Below, in pieces: positions 9,301 through 16,655 of a stretch of 55,451 nt of DNA. Made by a program: the position numbers and the translations under genes. The stretch is taken from the NCBI GenBank assembly GCA_013297755.1, contig JAAFIH010000031.1, positions 1-55,451 of the forward strand, in the 5' to 3' direction. The DNA comes from Cytophagales bacterium. GTDB taxonomy: Bacteria > Bacteroidota > Bacteroidia > Cytophagales > UBA9547. Position 1 is the first letter of the stretch. The number at the start of each line of letters is the position of its first letter. Under the pieces are notes generated by a model, which was not told the origin of the DNA, searched no databases, and saw only the letters and a list, made by a program, of their open reading frames with translations.

Positions 9301-10013
9301 ATAATTCTACCCAAGAATGGATAAAAAAAGTAGCTTCAAGCCAAGGAGAATCTATTTTACATAGAGTTTTATATACAGTTATCGATTTTATAAATGTAGT
9401 AATTGCTCAAAAACGCAAACTTTCTATTGATTTTATGCAAAGTTTATGTGAGTTGGGCACACAAAATGGTGATAAAATTTTTAGAGAAAACATAGTATTT
9501 TATTTTGCCTCTAAATACACCAGAGTAGATTATTTGCCAAAAGATATGAAAGATGATAGTATTACAAATATTGAAATAATCAAAAAATATATTGGCTTTT
9601 TATATCAAGCTCCAGATGGCTTAGGTAGCCAATTAGACAATGCAAAACATTTGAAAGGTGCTTGCGAAATAGCCACTATTTCAATGACTGATTTTAATTC
9701 AAACAAAAAAGTTTCTTTAGATTTATTGACCTGCTTTTGCCTTTTTGCTTTGGATGCCAAAGAAAATATGGCTTCTGACCTCAATAGTCCACTTTTGATA
9801 AAAGCAATTGAATTATATAGAACTGGTTTTAGAAATTTATTGCGTTTAGAAAACGAGTCTTGGGATAGCGTAAAAGATTTATTAAAAATGTATAACGAAA
9901 AAATAATTGACCTAAATCCAATTATTTCAAATCAATTAACAGGGCTTACAAACGAATTATTAGTAAATAGAACAACATATAAATTAAGTAAATTTTTAAA
10001 TTACATATCATAA
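6339..10013 (+). CDS. Large RecQ-like DNA helicase with extra N- and C-terminal domains
   Basis: Residues about 290-720 are a superfamily 2 RecQ-type helicase core: Walker A LLPTGGGKS (Lys331), DEAH box (430-433) in the RecQ hallmark DEAHCVSEWGHDFRHVY, motif III LTATAS, ATKAFGMGIDKPNIR and motif VI QEAGRAGRD (681-689). The core contains an insertion of about 80 residues after motif III. At 1224 aa it is twice the size of housekeeping RecQ: residues 1-280 and 720-1224 match nothing I recognise, and the zinc-binding Cys set and HRDC domain are not evident. The start is GTG at 6339. The stop abuts the ATG of the coiled-coil gene. It probably unwinds DNA in a defence complex (inference). Confidence 0.85.
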   Translation: MQFKAAYIIDELNLLLEKIISKDVIFDFYSSKINFNITGLPEVLNFSDATPLLKTAWNIINRGEPTRSSLKIANFILEKNLGNLYSGLTSAGSLIKFNIDNSFTKEIDNSTLTDLLKNFNINQENIVYESGLGCFKIYSTLSELISIAQIQKTILLLLLLENTSNDIAINILGVNNEISNLIIDDLNELFQNLNNLIQSNEKKIPKLLKSNSKTDISISYNLDCVCNYKIDSFITPIENINDFILTDRRIKYKNLGKTRVEVQKEINDIGEEIEKNVHFFDFDTSELKASMLYFLQNIFRKTGFRPGQEAIIDKALIGVDVIGLLPTGGGKSLTYQICAILHPGVTIVIDPINSLMKDQYDKLIENGITKIAFINSFKNKEEKEQSIIHLKNSRYLLVFISPERFQIQDFRNSLLSCTNNNIHFSYAVIDEAHCVSEWGHDFRHVYLNLGDNINNYCKSYKIKKVPLIALTATASFDVLADVQRELKMPENAVISLPPNAIDRKELNFEIIEAKTGDVNRIKQWEREKKIGAFKYPIIDQILQSLPDKIKKLESKIGIINPNPLFFTKNIDNLFLNAGLIFCPTKSDTLHNGVVKLYKNLSENKDYLKIGTFIGNTDDYNTVENITITAFADKSYENQDEFIKNKSNLMIATKAFGMGIDKPNIRYTIHYTFPSSVESFYQEAGRAGRDRSPSISTIIYDKNDLQSNLDFFKNSFKGIERETGIINEILNEVKYEDCINLQILKAIVKEKYPEVEQIKFNNSNFRYLYVYGKFNANLNDSIKICLLDFHRNFTSYPNSTSNFDIIKAEEIRKYIEDYLIKECKEKNYAEWLNIKSSPGIKTMIDSNKEEKYCLLISFSNDVFSEITRLIIKSGYTNFKENITRHAYQFSHNVTDYVDKLKYRYKQSTGALEEELNLKEETLEYIQNNYFKIRDFADTQRMIYRMSIVGIIDDYEIDFSRRTFTVYFKSKTEKEYLKCFETYLRRYLGNNSTQEWIKKVASSQGESILHRVLYTVIDFINVVIAQKRKLSIDFMQSLCELGTQNGDKIFRENIVFYFASKYTRVDYLPKDMKDDSITNIEIIKKYIGFLYQAPDGLGSQLDNAKHLKGACEIATISMTDFNSNKKVSLDLLTCFCLFALDAKENMASDLNSPLLIKAIELYRTGFRNLLRLENESWDSVKDLLKMYNEKIIDLNPIISNQLTGLTNELLVNRTTYKLSKFLNYIS

Positions 10014-10850
10014 ATGGACGAAAATATAAAAATACAAGAAGAGTTTGAGAGTTTAATTGAACAACTTGAAAAACTAAAAAAAATCAATGAATTGACTTCT
10101 GCAAATACTCAAAATACAGAGTTATTAGTACTTGAATTTAAAACATTTGCACACAAAATAAATGACTTCAAAGAATTTGTGAGTAATGATTTTAATAATA
10201 AATCTCTAGAAATAAATAATCTAACTAAAAACCTTGGTATTGCAATAGATTCAATAAATATACAAGCAGAAGGTATTACAGGTCGTGTAGATGAATCTTT
10301 AAAAAATATAGAAAATGAAATTATAAAAAAAATCACTGATGCTGAAAAAACATTAAACAAAATAATAAACAATAATCAAAAATTAAATATTGAACTTTCA
10401 GAAATATTAAAAAATGATTCTAATGAAAATCAAAAGTTAATTTTTGAAAAAGTAGATACATTATTTAAAGAGATTAAAATTACCAATAAAAAAACATTTG
10501 AAGTTTTAGATGTTTTCAAAAATGAAACAACTATTCTAATTCAAAACACCGAGCAAAATCTAACCACAAAAATTGATAACTTAAAAATACAAGATTCTTT
10601 TGCTTTAATAGCTACTAATTTTGAAACTGTAAATTCAAGTTTTAAATCATTAACTAAAGAAATAATAGAAGGAAATAAAGAAATCAAACTTAAAATTGAT
10701 GCAAATTCTACCCATTTAAAAAACAATCAAGAGGCTATTCTAAAAGAATTTACAACCCAAAAAGACGAATTAACATCAACTAAAAACCTTCTATATTTTA
10801 CTATTTGTTTAGTAATAATTTTAATTACCATCACCCTCACCCTCAAATAA
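10014..10850 (+). CDS. Tail-anchored coiled-coil protein
   Basis: The 278-residue protein is nearly all helical, with long heptad-like runs (residues 10-255) rich in Lys, Glu, Asn and Ile, ending in one hydrophobic segment (LLYFTICLVIILITITLTL, about 258-276) at the very C-terminus. It is thus a cytoplasmic rod held in the membrane by its tail. The ATG follows the helicase stop with no gap, and the next gene starts 6 bp after it, so it is firmly in the helicase operon. A plausible role is tethering the helicase to the membrane or forming an oligomeric scaffold; no enzymatic motif is present. Confidence 0.7.
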   Translation: MDENIKIQEEFESLIEQLEKLKKINELTSANTQNTELLVLEFKTFAHKINDFKEFVSNDFNNKSLEINNLTKNLGIAIDSINIQAEGITGRVDESLKNIENEIIKKITDAEKTLNKIINNNQKLNIELSEILKNDSNENQKLIFEKVDTLFKEIKITNKKTFEVLDVFKNETTILIQNTEQNLTTKIDNLKIQDSFALIATNFETVNSSFKSLTKEIIEGNKEIKLKIDANSTHLKNNQEAILKEFTTQKDELTSTKNLLYFTICLVIILITITLTLK

Positions 10851-10856
10851 CCCCCC

Positions 10857-11954
10857 ATGCCCCTAGTCCTCCAAATATTACTATACTGTATTGTTTTGGT
10901 AGTATTTCTTTTCTTTTTAGTATTTGCGTGTATCATGCTTGTAGAAAGTGTTGTAACACAAGTTAGGGACAAGCTAAAAGGTCGCGGGTATTATAAAAAA
11001 GATGAAATTGAATGGATAATAAAAAGCACCTACACAAATGCTGGTCTTTTTGTGCATCAAACTTTATCCAATACCTATCTGGAGCGAGACTGTATTATGT
11101 ATCTCGAAAGTTCCTACAACCAAGTTTGTAATGAATATATTGCCCAAAACCACGACAATTTGGTGAGTGAATTCAAGAAAAAAGGCTTCAAATTTGTGTA
11201 TCTGCCCAAGTCAATCGCCACCTTAAACCATCAAAACGATATAGCCTATATTAGGTTCAAATATCCACTTCTCCATAACTTATCCGACACCGAAATTTTA
11301 GAAATATATGCCCAATCTACCGCCCAATCAAACTTACAGGCCATGTACGATGCCATTATCCAAAGCCTAGACCTATCCACACTGGCTTTTCCTATTTTGA
11401 TAAAACCACATAATGGAAACATGACCAATCATGCAGTTTTTACAAAATACGACACTCAAAATAAATTTAGAGGCGAACGATTTAGAGAATTTAGGGATAA
11501 AAATATAGATGACAAAATATATTTTAAATACGAAATTATGCAATTTGATACAACAGGATTACTGCCTGAGATAAATGAAAAATTAAAATTGTATCTACAT
11601 TTTTTGTGGAAATACGATAACCTCGAACAAGGAGAATTTATGTTCCAAAAGGTATTGCGGGCTGATGGAAAATATAAACCACCTGAGTATTTTTTAGAGG
11701 ATGAATTTAATAACAAAAATGGACTTTTACCAGAACTCAAAACCCAAATAGATACCCTTTTTGCCAACAACGAATCGCACATTGTGGCCGATGCTATGGT
11801 GTATATGCTATTGCAAATGAAAAATCATAAACCTGAAATATTAAACAAATTGCAACCATTTATAGAAAAAAATAAACTGCAAAACATAGACCAAAATGTG
11901 TATATAAGCAAGCTATATATTACAAATCCAATACTTTCCTTACTGCTTCTTTAA
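10857..11954 (+). pseudogene. Truncated membrane-anchored winged-helix protein, copy 1
   Basis: Residues 1-356 are almost identical (about 14 differences) to the full-length protein encoded at 12675. The DNA from 10854 to 11926 aligns without a gap to 12672-13744. After residue 356 the reading frame runs into the 3' end of the oppositely oriented MazF-type gene and stops after nine unrelated residues, so the C-terminal winged-helix-like domain is missing. The N-terminal membrane helix (residues 6-32) is intact. It starts 6 bp after the coiled-coil gene and would be co-transcribed with the helicase. The truncated product may still be made and be useful as a membrane partner. Confidence 0.75.
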
Positions 11955-12270
11955 TTTCATCAAGCGTATCCTTATCAATGTTTCCGAGTTTTTTAATTAG
12001 CCGTTCTTGTGAGATTGAACGAATTTGAAAGCAATCAGCTGAGGAAATTTTAGATAGTCCGTTTATTGTATTTGGTTCTATTTTTACCATCCATGGAGCA
12101 ATGTCATAGCGGTCTTTCCAATCTGTGATGGGTACAATAACTTTCAAGGGCAGTTTGCCAAGTCTATCATCATTTACAATAATAGCAGGACGTTTTTTTT
12201 GTATTTCAGCACCTTTAGTTGGGTCAAGGTCGATTATCCAAATTTCACTTTGTTTCATAAAACTGTTCAA
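11920..12270 (-). CDS. MazF/PemK-type toxin
   Basis: The 116-residue protein has the MazF/PemK pattern: EIWIIDLDPTKGAEIQKKRPAIIV, then LPLKVIVPITDWKD, a conserved Ser-Asp-like region (ISSADCFQIRSIS) and a C-terminal helix. Members are sequence-specific mRNA endoribonucleases. It overlaps the upstream antitoxin gene by 26 bp if started at the first Met; the second Met (residue 5, KQSEIWIIDL) is the more usual start. Its stop codon lies within the last bases of the duplicated segment of copy 1, so the cassette junction runs through the toxin end. Confidence 0.8.
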   Translation of the reverse strand: MNSFMKQSEIWIIDLDPTKGAEIQKKRPAIIVNDDRLGKLPLKVIVPITDWKDRYDIAPWMVKIEPNTINGLSKISSADCFQIRSISQERLIKKLGNIDKDTLDEIKEAVRKVLDL

Positions 12271-12457
12271 AATCGAGTGTTGTAAATGCAGTTAAGTTTT
12301 TGTCATTTACATAATCGCCATACAATTCATTGGCTGCTATTTCCATTTGGTGGCTCAACTCCTCTTTTTTTATAGACTTGATGGTTTCTTCTACCACATA
12401 AAATCGTTTTGTTATTGGCAAGCGCTGTATTTCTTGTATAATCTCTATTGTTTGCAT
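12245..12457 (-). CDS. Antitoxin partner of the MazF-type toxin
   Basis: A 70-residue protein directly upstream of and overlapping the MazF-type toxin. It starts MQTIEIIQEIQRLPITKRFY, a helical pattern common in Bacteroidota antitoxins paired with MazF or RelE toxins, with an acidic Tyr- and Asp-rich tail that would occupy the toxin. No AbrB/MazE beta barrel is evident, so its DNA-binding mode is unclear. The pair is read opposite to the flanking membrane-protein genes. Confidence 0.7.
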   Translation of the reverse strand: MQTIEIIQEIQRLPITKRFYVVEETIKSIKKEELSHQMEIAANELYGDYVNDKNLTAFTTLDFEQFYETK

Positions 12458-12674
12458 ATTCTAATGTTTTTTTTATCAGTTATTCGAGAACCTTTAAATC
12501 TTAAATTACAAAAAAATAATTAATTTGTGCTACACTTACAAATATACAATTTATTTTACTATTTTTTATCTAACTTTAATCTTTATTTGCATTTGTCTCT
12601 GCACTGGCAGACACCCAAAAAATATATAGTCTGTTTTAGATATAAAATTAAAATTAAAACTAAATCATCAACCC

Positions 12675-14117
12675 ATGCCCCTAATCCTCCAAATATTACT
12701 ATACTGTATTGTTTTGGTAGTACTTCTTTTCTTTTTAGTATTTGCGTGTATCATGCTTGTAGAAAGTGTTGTAACACATGTTAGGGACAAGCTAAAAGGT
12801 CGCGGGTTTTATAAAAAAGATGAAATTGAATGGATAATAAAAAGCACCTACACAAATGCTGGTCTTTTTGTGCATCAAACTTTATCCAATACCTATCTCG
12901 AGCGAGACTGTATTATGTACCTCGAAAGTTCCTACAACCAAGTTTGTAATGAATATATTGCCCAAAACCACGACAATTTGGTGAGTGAATTCAAGAAAAA
13001 AGGCTTCAAATTTGTGTATCTGCCCAAGTCAATCGCCACCATAAACCATCAAAACGATATAGCCTATATTAGGTTCAAATATCCACTTCTCCATAACTTA
13101 TCCGACACCGAAATTTTAGAAATATACGCCCAATCTACCGCCCAATCAAACTTACAGGCCATGTACGATGCCATTATCCAAAGCCTGGACCTACCCACAC
13201 TGGCTTTTCCTATTTTGATAAAACCACATAATGGAAACATGACCAATCATGCAGTTTTTACAAAATACGACAATCAAAATAAATTTAGAGGCGAACGATT
13301 TAGAGAATTTAGGGATAAAAATATAGATGACAAAATATATTTTAAATACGAAATTATGCAATTTGATACATCAGGATTACTGCCTGAGATAAATGAAAAA
13401 TTAAAATTGTATCTACATTTTTTGTGGAAATACGATAACCTCGAACATGGAGAATTTATGTTCCAAAAGGTATTGCGGGCTGATGGAAAAAATAAACCAC
13501 GCGACTATTTTTTAGAGGATGAATTTAATAACAAAAATGGACTTTTGCCAGAACTCAAAACCCAAATAGATACCCTTTTTGCCAACAACGAATCGCACAT
13601 TGTGGCAGATGCTATGGTATATATGCTATTGCAAATGAAAAATCATAAACCAGAAATATTAAACAAATTGCAGCCATTTATAGAAAAAAATAAACTGCAA
13701 AACATAGACCAAGATGTGTATATAAGCCAGCTATATATTACAAAAAATTATGATATATTTCTTACCGATTTTGGTAATAAAGAAGTAAAACTAACAGCCT
13801 TGAGCAAAATAGTATATCTTCTTTTTTTGCGGCACCCAGAGGGTATTTATATCAAACGATTGTGCGAACATCGCCAAGAATTACTAGAATTATACCAAAA
13901 ATTATCCAATAAATCGAGCAACCACGATATAGAAAAAGCCATAGACGATTTGGTAGATTACACCAACCCATCTATCAATCAAAAATGTAGCCGCATAAGA
14001 GAGGCCTTTATATTGAATATGAGCATAGAATACGCCAAATACTATGTAGTTTCGGGCAAGCGTGGCGAGAGGTATAAAATTAATTTGCCACCAGAGCTGA
14101 TTGTTTTTGAATCGTAA
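12675..14117 (+). CDS. Membrane-anchored protein with winged-helix-like C-terminus, full copy
   Basis: The 480-residue protein has one N-terminal membrane helix (about 6-32), a cytoplasmic middle (33-380) with no motif I know, and a C-terminal domain (about 385-480) with the pattern LTALSKIVYLLFLRHPEGIY..INQKCSRIREAF..YYVVSGKRGERYKI. The order of helices followed by a terminal hairpin is like OmpR-type winged helices, and the same domain recurs in many Bacteroidota proteins. If it binds DNA it would be a ToxR-like membrane-bound regulator; this is inference. It is preceded by 217 bp of non-coding sequence and is nearly identical to copy 1 over 1,073 bp. Confidence 0.65.
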   Translation: MPLILQILLYCIVLVVLLFFLVFACIMLVESVVTHVRDKLKGRGFYKKDEIEWIIKSTYTNAGLFVHQTLSNTYLERDCIMYLESSYNQVCNEYIAQNHDNLVSEFKKKGFKFVYLPKSIATINHQNDIAYIRFKYPLLHNLSDTEILEIYAQSTAQSNLQAMYDAIIQSLDLPTLAFPILIKPHNGNMTNHAVFTKYDNQNKFRGERFREFRDKNIDDKIYFKYEIMQFDTSGLLPEINEKLKLYLHFLWKYDNLEHGEFMFQKVLRADGKNKPRDYFLEDEFNNKNGLLPELKTQIDTLFANNESHIVADAMVYMLLQMKNHKPEILNKLQPFIEKNKLQNIDQDVYISQLYITKNYDIFLTDFGNKEVKLTALSKIVYLLFLRHPEGIYIKRLCEHRQELLELYQKLSNKSSNHDIEKAIDDLVDYTNPSINQKCSRIREAFILNMSIEYAKYYVVSGKRGERYKINLPPELIVFES

Positions 14118-14158
14118 ATAAGTTGTAAAACATAGAATTGTAAATAAAAGAAAATACG

Positions 14159-14188
14159 CCCACCAAACACAACCATTTATTAAAATTT
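14159..14188. repeat. 30-bp direct repeat, left of KilA-N gene
   Basis: Begins CCCACCAAACACAACCATTT and recurs exactly at 15092-15121. Weaker similarity continues for about 30 bp past both copies (AAATTCCTA). The pair brackets the KilA-N pseudogene, 933 bp apart. Confidence 0.7.
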
Positions 14189-14243
14189 TATGAGGTTGTG
14201 AGATAGAAATTCCTAAAAATAAACCAATAATAAAACTACATTT

Positions 14244-15050
14244 ATGGCAAAAAAAATTGAAATTGGAGGTAGTGAAATAAGTATTATTTCTGAAAAAGAA
14301 AACGATTATATTTCACTTAGATATGGCTAAAAGCCAAATGCAAGAAGCTATAATCATAAAATGGCTTTCCCTTAAAAGTACGATTGAGTATATTGGAGAA
14401 TGGGAAGCACTGTATAATTCAGATTTTAATTATACCGAATTCGGTACAATTAAAAATAGCTCTGGAAGTAATAATTTTGTTTTATCAGCAAAAAACTGGA
14501 TTGAAACAACCAATGCATAGGGATAATTGCTAAAGCAGGTAGATATGGTGGCACTTATGCCCACAAAGATATTGCTTTTCATTTCGGAATGTGGATTAGT
14601 CCCAAATTTCAATTGCTTTTAGTCAAAGAATTTCAACGCCTCAAAAACGAAGAAAACGATCGCCTTCAATTGGAATGGAATTTACATCGAACTTTATCCA
14701 AGGTTAATTATCACATTCATACAGATGCCATCAAAGAAAATTTAATACCCCAAACAATTACCAAAAATCAAGCCAATTTTATATATGCTAGCGAAGCGGA
14801 TATATTAAATGTGGCGTTGTTTGGAATTACCGACAAAGAATGGAGAGAAAATAATATCGAAAAAAAAGGTAATATCAGAGACTTTGCTGTGCTGGAGCAA
14901 CTGGTTGTTTTGAGTAATTTAGAAAGTATCAACGCATTGCTTATAAGTAAAGGTATATCACAAAGCGAGCGATTGATAGAACTAAATAAGGTAGCTATTA
15001 CCCAAATGAAATCGCTTACAAACAATAAAATTCTAAAAAAAATAAAATAA
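14244..15050 (+). pseudogene. KilA-N domain gene with two frameshifts
   Basis: Three frames together give a KilA-N protein. The start MAKKIEIGGSEISIISEKEN continues to NDYISL; a shift near 14322 moves to the frame reading DMAKSQMQEAIIIKWL and EYIGEWEALYN to NWIETTNA; a missing base near 14519 (expected NAIGII) moves to GIIAKAGRYGGTYAHKDIAF and then the long C-terminal helix (14589-15050). KilA-N domains bind DNA and occur in phage and mobile-element proteins. Two separate shifts make it a decayed gene unless sequencing errors are to blame. The C-terminal part still reads as one open frame. Confidence 0.85.
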
Positions 15051-15091
15051 TAGAAACTATAAAACCCCAACTTTTCTAAAATGAATAACAT

Positions 15092-15121
15092 ACCCACCAA
15101 ACACAACCATTTATTAAAATT
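15092..15121. repeat. 30-bp direct repeat, right of KilA-N gene
   Basis: Exact second copy of the repeat at 14159. Here it continues as AATGGGTGG, so CCCACC and GGTGGG-like arms could also pair. It may mark the boundary of a mobile cassette carrying the KilA-N gene. Confidence 0.7.
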
Positions 15122-15199
15122 TAATGGGTGGATTGGGATATAAAAATTCCTACAATTTTACCACTAAAAATTTTATCTTTGCATTACAATAAAAATTAA

Positions 15200-15829
15200 A
15201 TGCTAAAAAATGAACTTAAAAATATCATTTCAGGAACGGGCAAAGTTAGCCATGGAGAACTTATCCAAGCAACAGCCAATTACCTTAGAAAAAGCCCGTC
15301 AGCAGGTGCAGTGGCTGAAACAAAACAGTGCAACAGACAAAAAGAAACAGAAAAGCTAATTGAATTTATCAATATAAATAACCTTTGGAATTGTAATATT
15401 GATTTTGATTTATTTTTATCGGCAGGTGCAGAACAAAGGGTGTTTATAAAAAATAAAAATAAGGTTCTAAAACTTAACGATGCCATTTATTACTCTTATT
15501 GGACAGATTACTTAGATAATCTTTTGCTACACAATTATTTTTTTTCAGACACTGCCTACACTTTAATAGGATTTTATAAATCAGATGCAAATTTAATTTA
15601 TGCTTTAGTTGAACAGAATTATGTAGAGGCAACAGAACCAACCAAATTAGAAAATGTAAAAGAATATTTACTAAATAATGGTTTTGAATGTACCAAAAAC
15701 AACGATTATTATAACCCAGATTTAGGAATTATTTTAGAAGATCTGCACGATGAAAATGTACTCACTGCAAATGGAATACTTTATTTTATCGACACTGTTT
15801 TTTATATTAAAAATGAGTTCTATTATTGA
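15200..15829 (+). CDS. Polyvalent-protein kinase-like domain protein
   Basis: From residue 70 on it matches the kinase-like domain known from polyvalent proteins of phages and conjugative elements in Bacteroidota: a glycine-containing loop GAEQRVF (76-82), a Lys in VLKLND (Lys91), then LEDLHDENVL (180-188) with the HxxN-type catalytic loop His183/Asp184/Asn186, and FIDT (Asp198) where protein kinases have DFG. Residues 1-60 look like a linker or fusion remnant (GTGKVSHGELIQA). In such elements these domains are thought to modify host factors on entry. As a free 209-aa protein it is probably a remnant excised from a larger one. A TATCTTTG -7-like element lies at 15173-15180. Confidence 0.7.
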   Translation: MLKNELKNIISGTGKVSHGELIQATANYLRKSPSAGAVAETKQCNRQKETEKLIEFININNLWNCNIDFDLFLSAGAEQRVFIKNKNKVLKLNDAIYYSYWTDYLDNLLLHNYFFSDTAYTLIGFYKSDANLIYALVEQNYVEATEPTKLENVKEYLLNNGFECTKNNDYYNPDLGIILEDLHDENVLTANGILYFIDTVFYIKNEFYY

Positions 15830-15985
15830 AATTATACCTTCTTGCAAATCCTTTTTTCTGCTGTTCAAAAACAGGTAATCAAAAGAAGTGGTATTGTATG
15901 TGGGGGATATAAACAAAAGCTACATTTAAGAAACCAAACACAATTTTTTGTTTGAATTTTAAGGGGAATAAAACTTCGATTGAAT

Positions 15986-16017
15986 TTTGTTCATTTATAT
16001 AAAATTACCTATTTTTG
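15986..16017 (+). promoter_or_regulatory. Promoter of the third TA pair
   Basis: TTTG at 15986-15989 and TATTTTTG at 16010-16017 are spaced 20 bp, the Bacteroidota sigma consensus. The antitoxin ATG follows 18 bp after the -7 element, so the leader would be only about 10-12 nt. Confidence 0.65.
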
Positions 16018-16035
16018 ATATAAACTTAAAATAAT

Positions 16036-16236
16036 ATGAACACATTATTGGTGGCCAAACAACAAGTGGCCCAACTATCAAAAGAAGACTTTTTATTGTT
16101 TAGAGATTGGTTTTATACTTTTGATAATCAACTTTGGGACAAAAAAATAGAAAATGATATCCAAAACCATAAAATAGACGATTTGGCCAATAAGGCTTTA
16201 TCTGAATTTAATCAAAATAAAGCAACCAAATTTTGA
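16036..16236 (+). CDS. Antitoxin of a RelE/ParE-type pair
   Basis: The 66-residue protein begins MNTLLVAKQQVAQLSKEDFL, contains FRDWFYTFDNQLWDKKIENDI, and ends with an acidic and polar helix (ALSEFNQNKATKF). This FRDWF..WD..IE pattern is typical of Bacteroidota antitoxins coupled to RelE/ParE toxins. Its stop overlaps the TTG start of the next gene. Confidence 0.75.
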   Translation: MNTLLVAKQQVAQLSKEDFLLFRDWFYTFDNQLWDKKIENDIQNHKIDDLANKALSEFNQNKATKF

Positions 16237-16490
16237 GTCATTTTGCAACCTCAGACTTTTGGGATTTATATCTCAAATTACCAATAGAGGTTCAAAATTT
16301 AGCAGATAAAAATTTTGAGCTTTTAAAACAAAATCCACTACATCCCTCGTTGAATTACAAAAAAAATAACAACTATCGTTCAGTAATAATTGGCTTATTT
16401 TACAGAGCTTTAGCAATAGAAACTGATGAAAACATAATTTGGTTTTGGATTGGGAATCATCAGGATTATGACAAACTTTTAAAGAATTGA
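16233..16490 (+). CDS. RelE/ParE-type toxin
   Basis: The 85-residue protein has the RelE/ParE fold pattern: two helices (about 5-32), then the strand series HPSLNYKKNNNYRSVIIGLFYRALAI and IIWFWIGNHQDYDKLL, with the HxxYDKL ending usual for the family. It starts at TTG (16233) within TTGA, overlapping the antitoxin stop by 4 bp. The expected activity is ribosome-dependent mRNA cleavage or gyrase poisoning; the sequence does not decide. Confidence 0.8.
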   Translation: MSHFATSDFWDLYLKLPIEVQNLADKNFELLKQNPLHPSLNYKKNNNYRSVIIGLFYRALAIETDENIIWFWIGNHQDYDKLLKN

Positions 16491-16513
16491 AATTAAAAAG
16501 ATTTCATTTTTTA

Positions 16514-16630
16514 GACCGATTTTTGTAATAAAGCAGAAAACTAACAGCCTTGAGTAAAATTGTATATCTTCTTTTTTGGCGTCACCAAAAAGTATTTATA
16601 TAAAACGATTATGAGAACATCGCCAAAAAT
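16514..16630 (+). pseudogene. Remnant of a winged-helix-like C-terminal domain
   Basis: The DNA (ACCGATTTTTGTAATAAAGC then CTAACAGCCTTGAG and GTATATCTTCTTTTTT, through GAACATCGCCAA) clearly matches 13764-13880 of the full-length gene, but with indels and stop codons. It therefore encodes only a broken piece of the C-terminal domain. It sits between the third TA pair and the divergent family member, suggesting that another full copy once stood here. Confidence 0.8.
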
Positions 16631-16655
16631 CTATTAAATCAATTATTACAATATC

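Noticed and set aside
3586-10850. Zorya-type defence system (membrane motor plus helicase and nuclease)
   Set aside because: DUF4407 and the coiled-coil protein show no MotA/MotB-like pattern, and the helicase is RecQ-like, not Snf2-like. Only a loose analogy remains.
12527-12784. 85-aa plus-strand open frame upstream of the full membrane-protein gene
   Set aside because: It overlaps the start of the well-supported gene at 12675 in another frame, and its sequence is a low-complexity translation of non-coding DNA.
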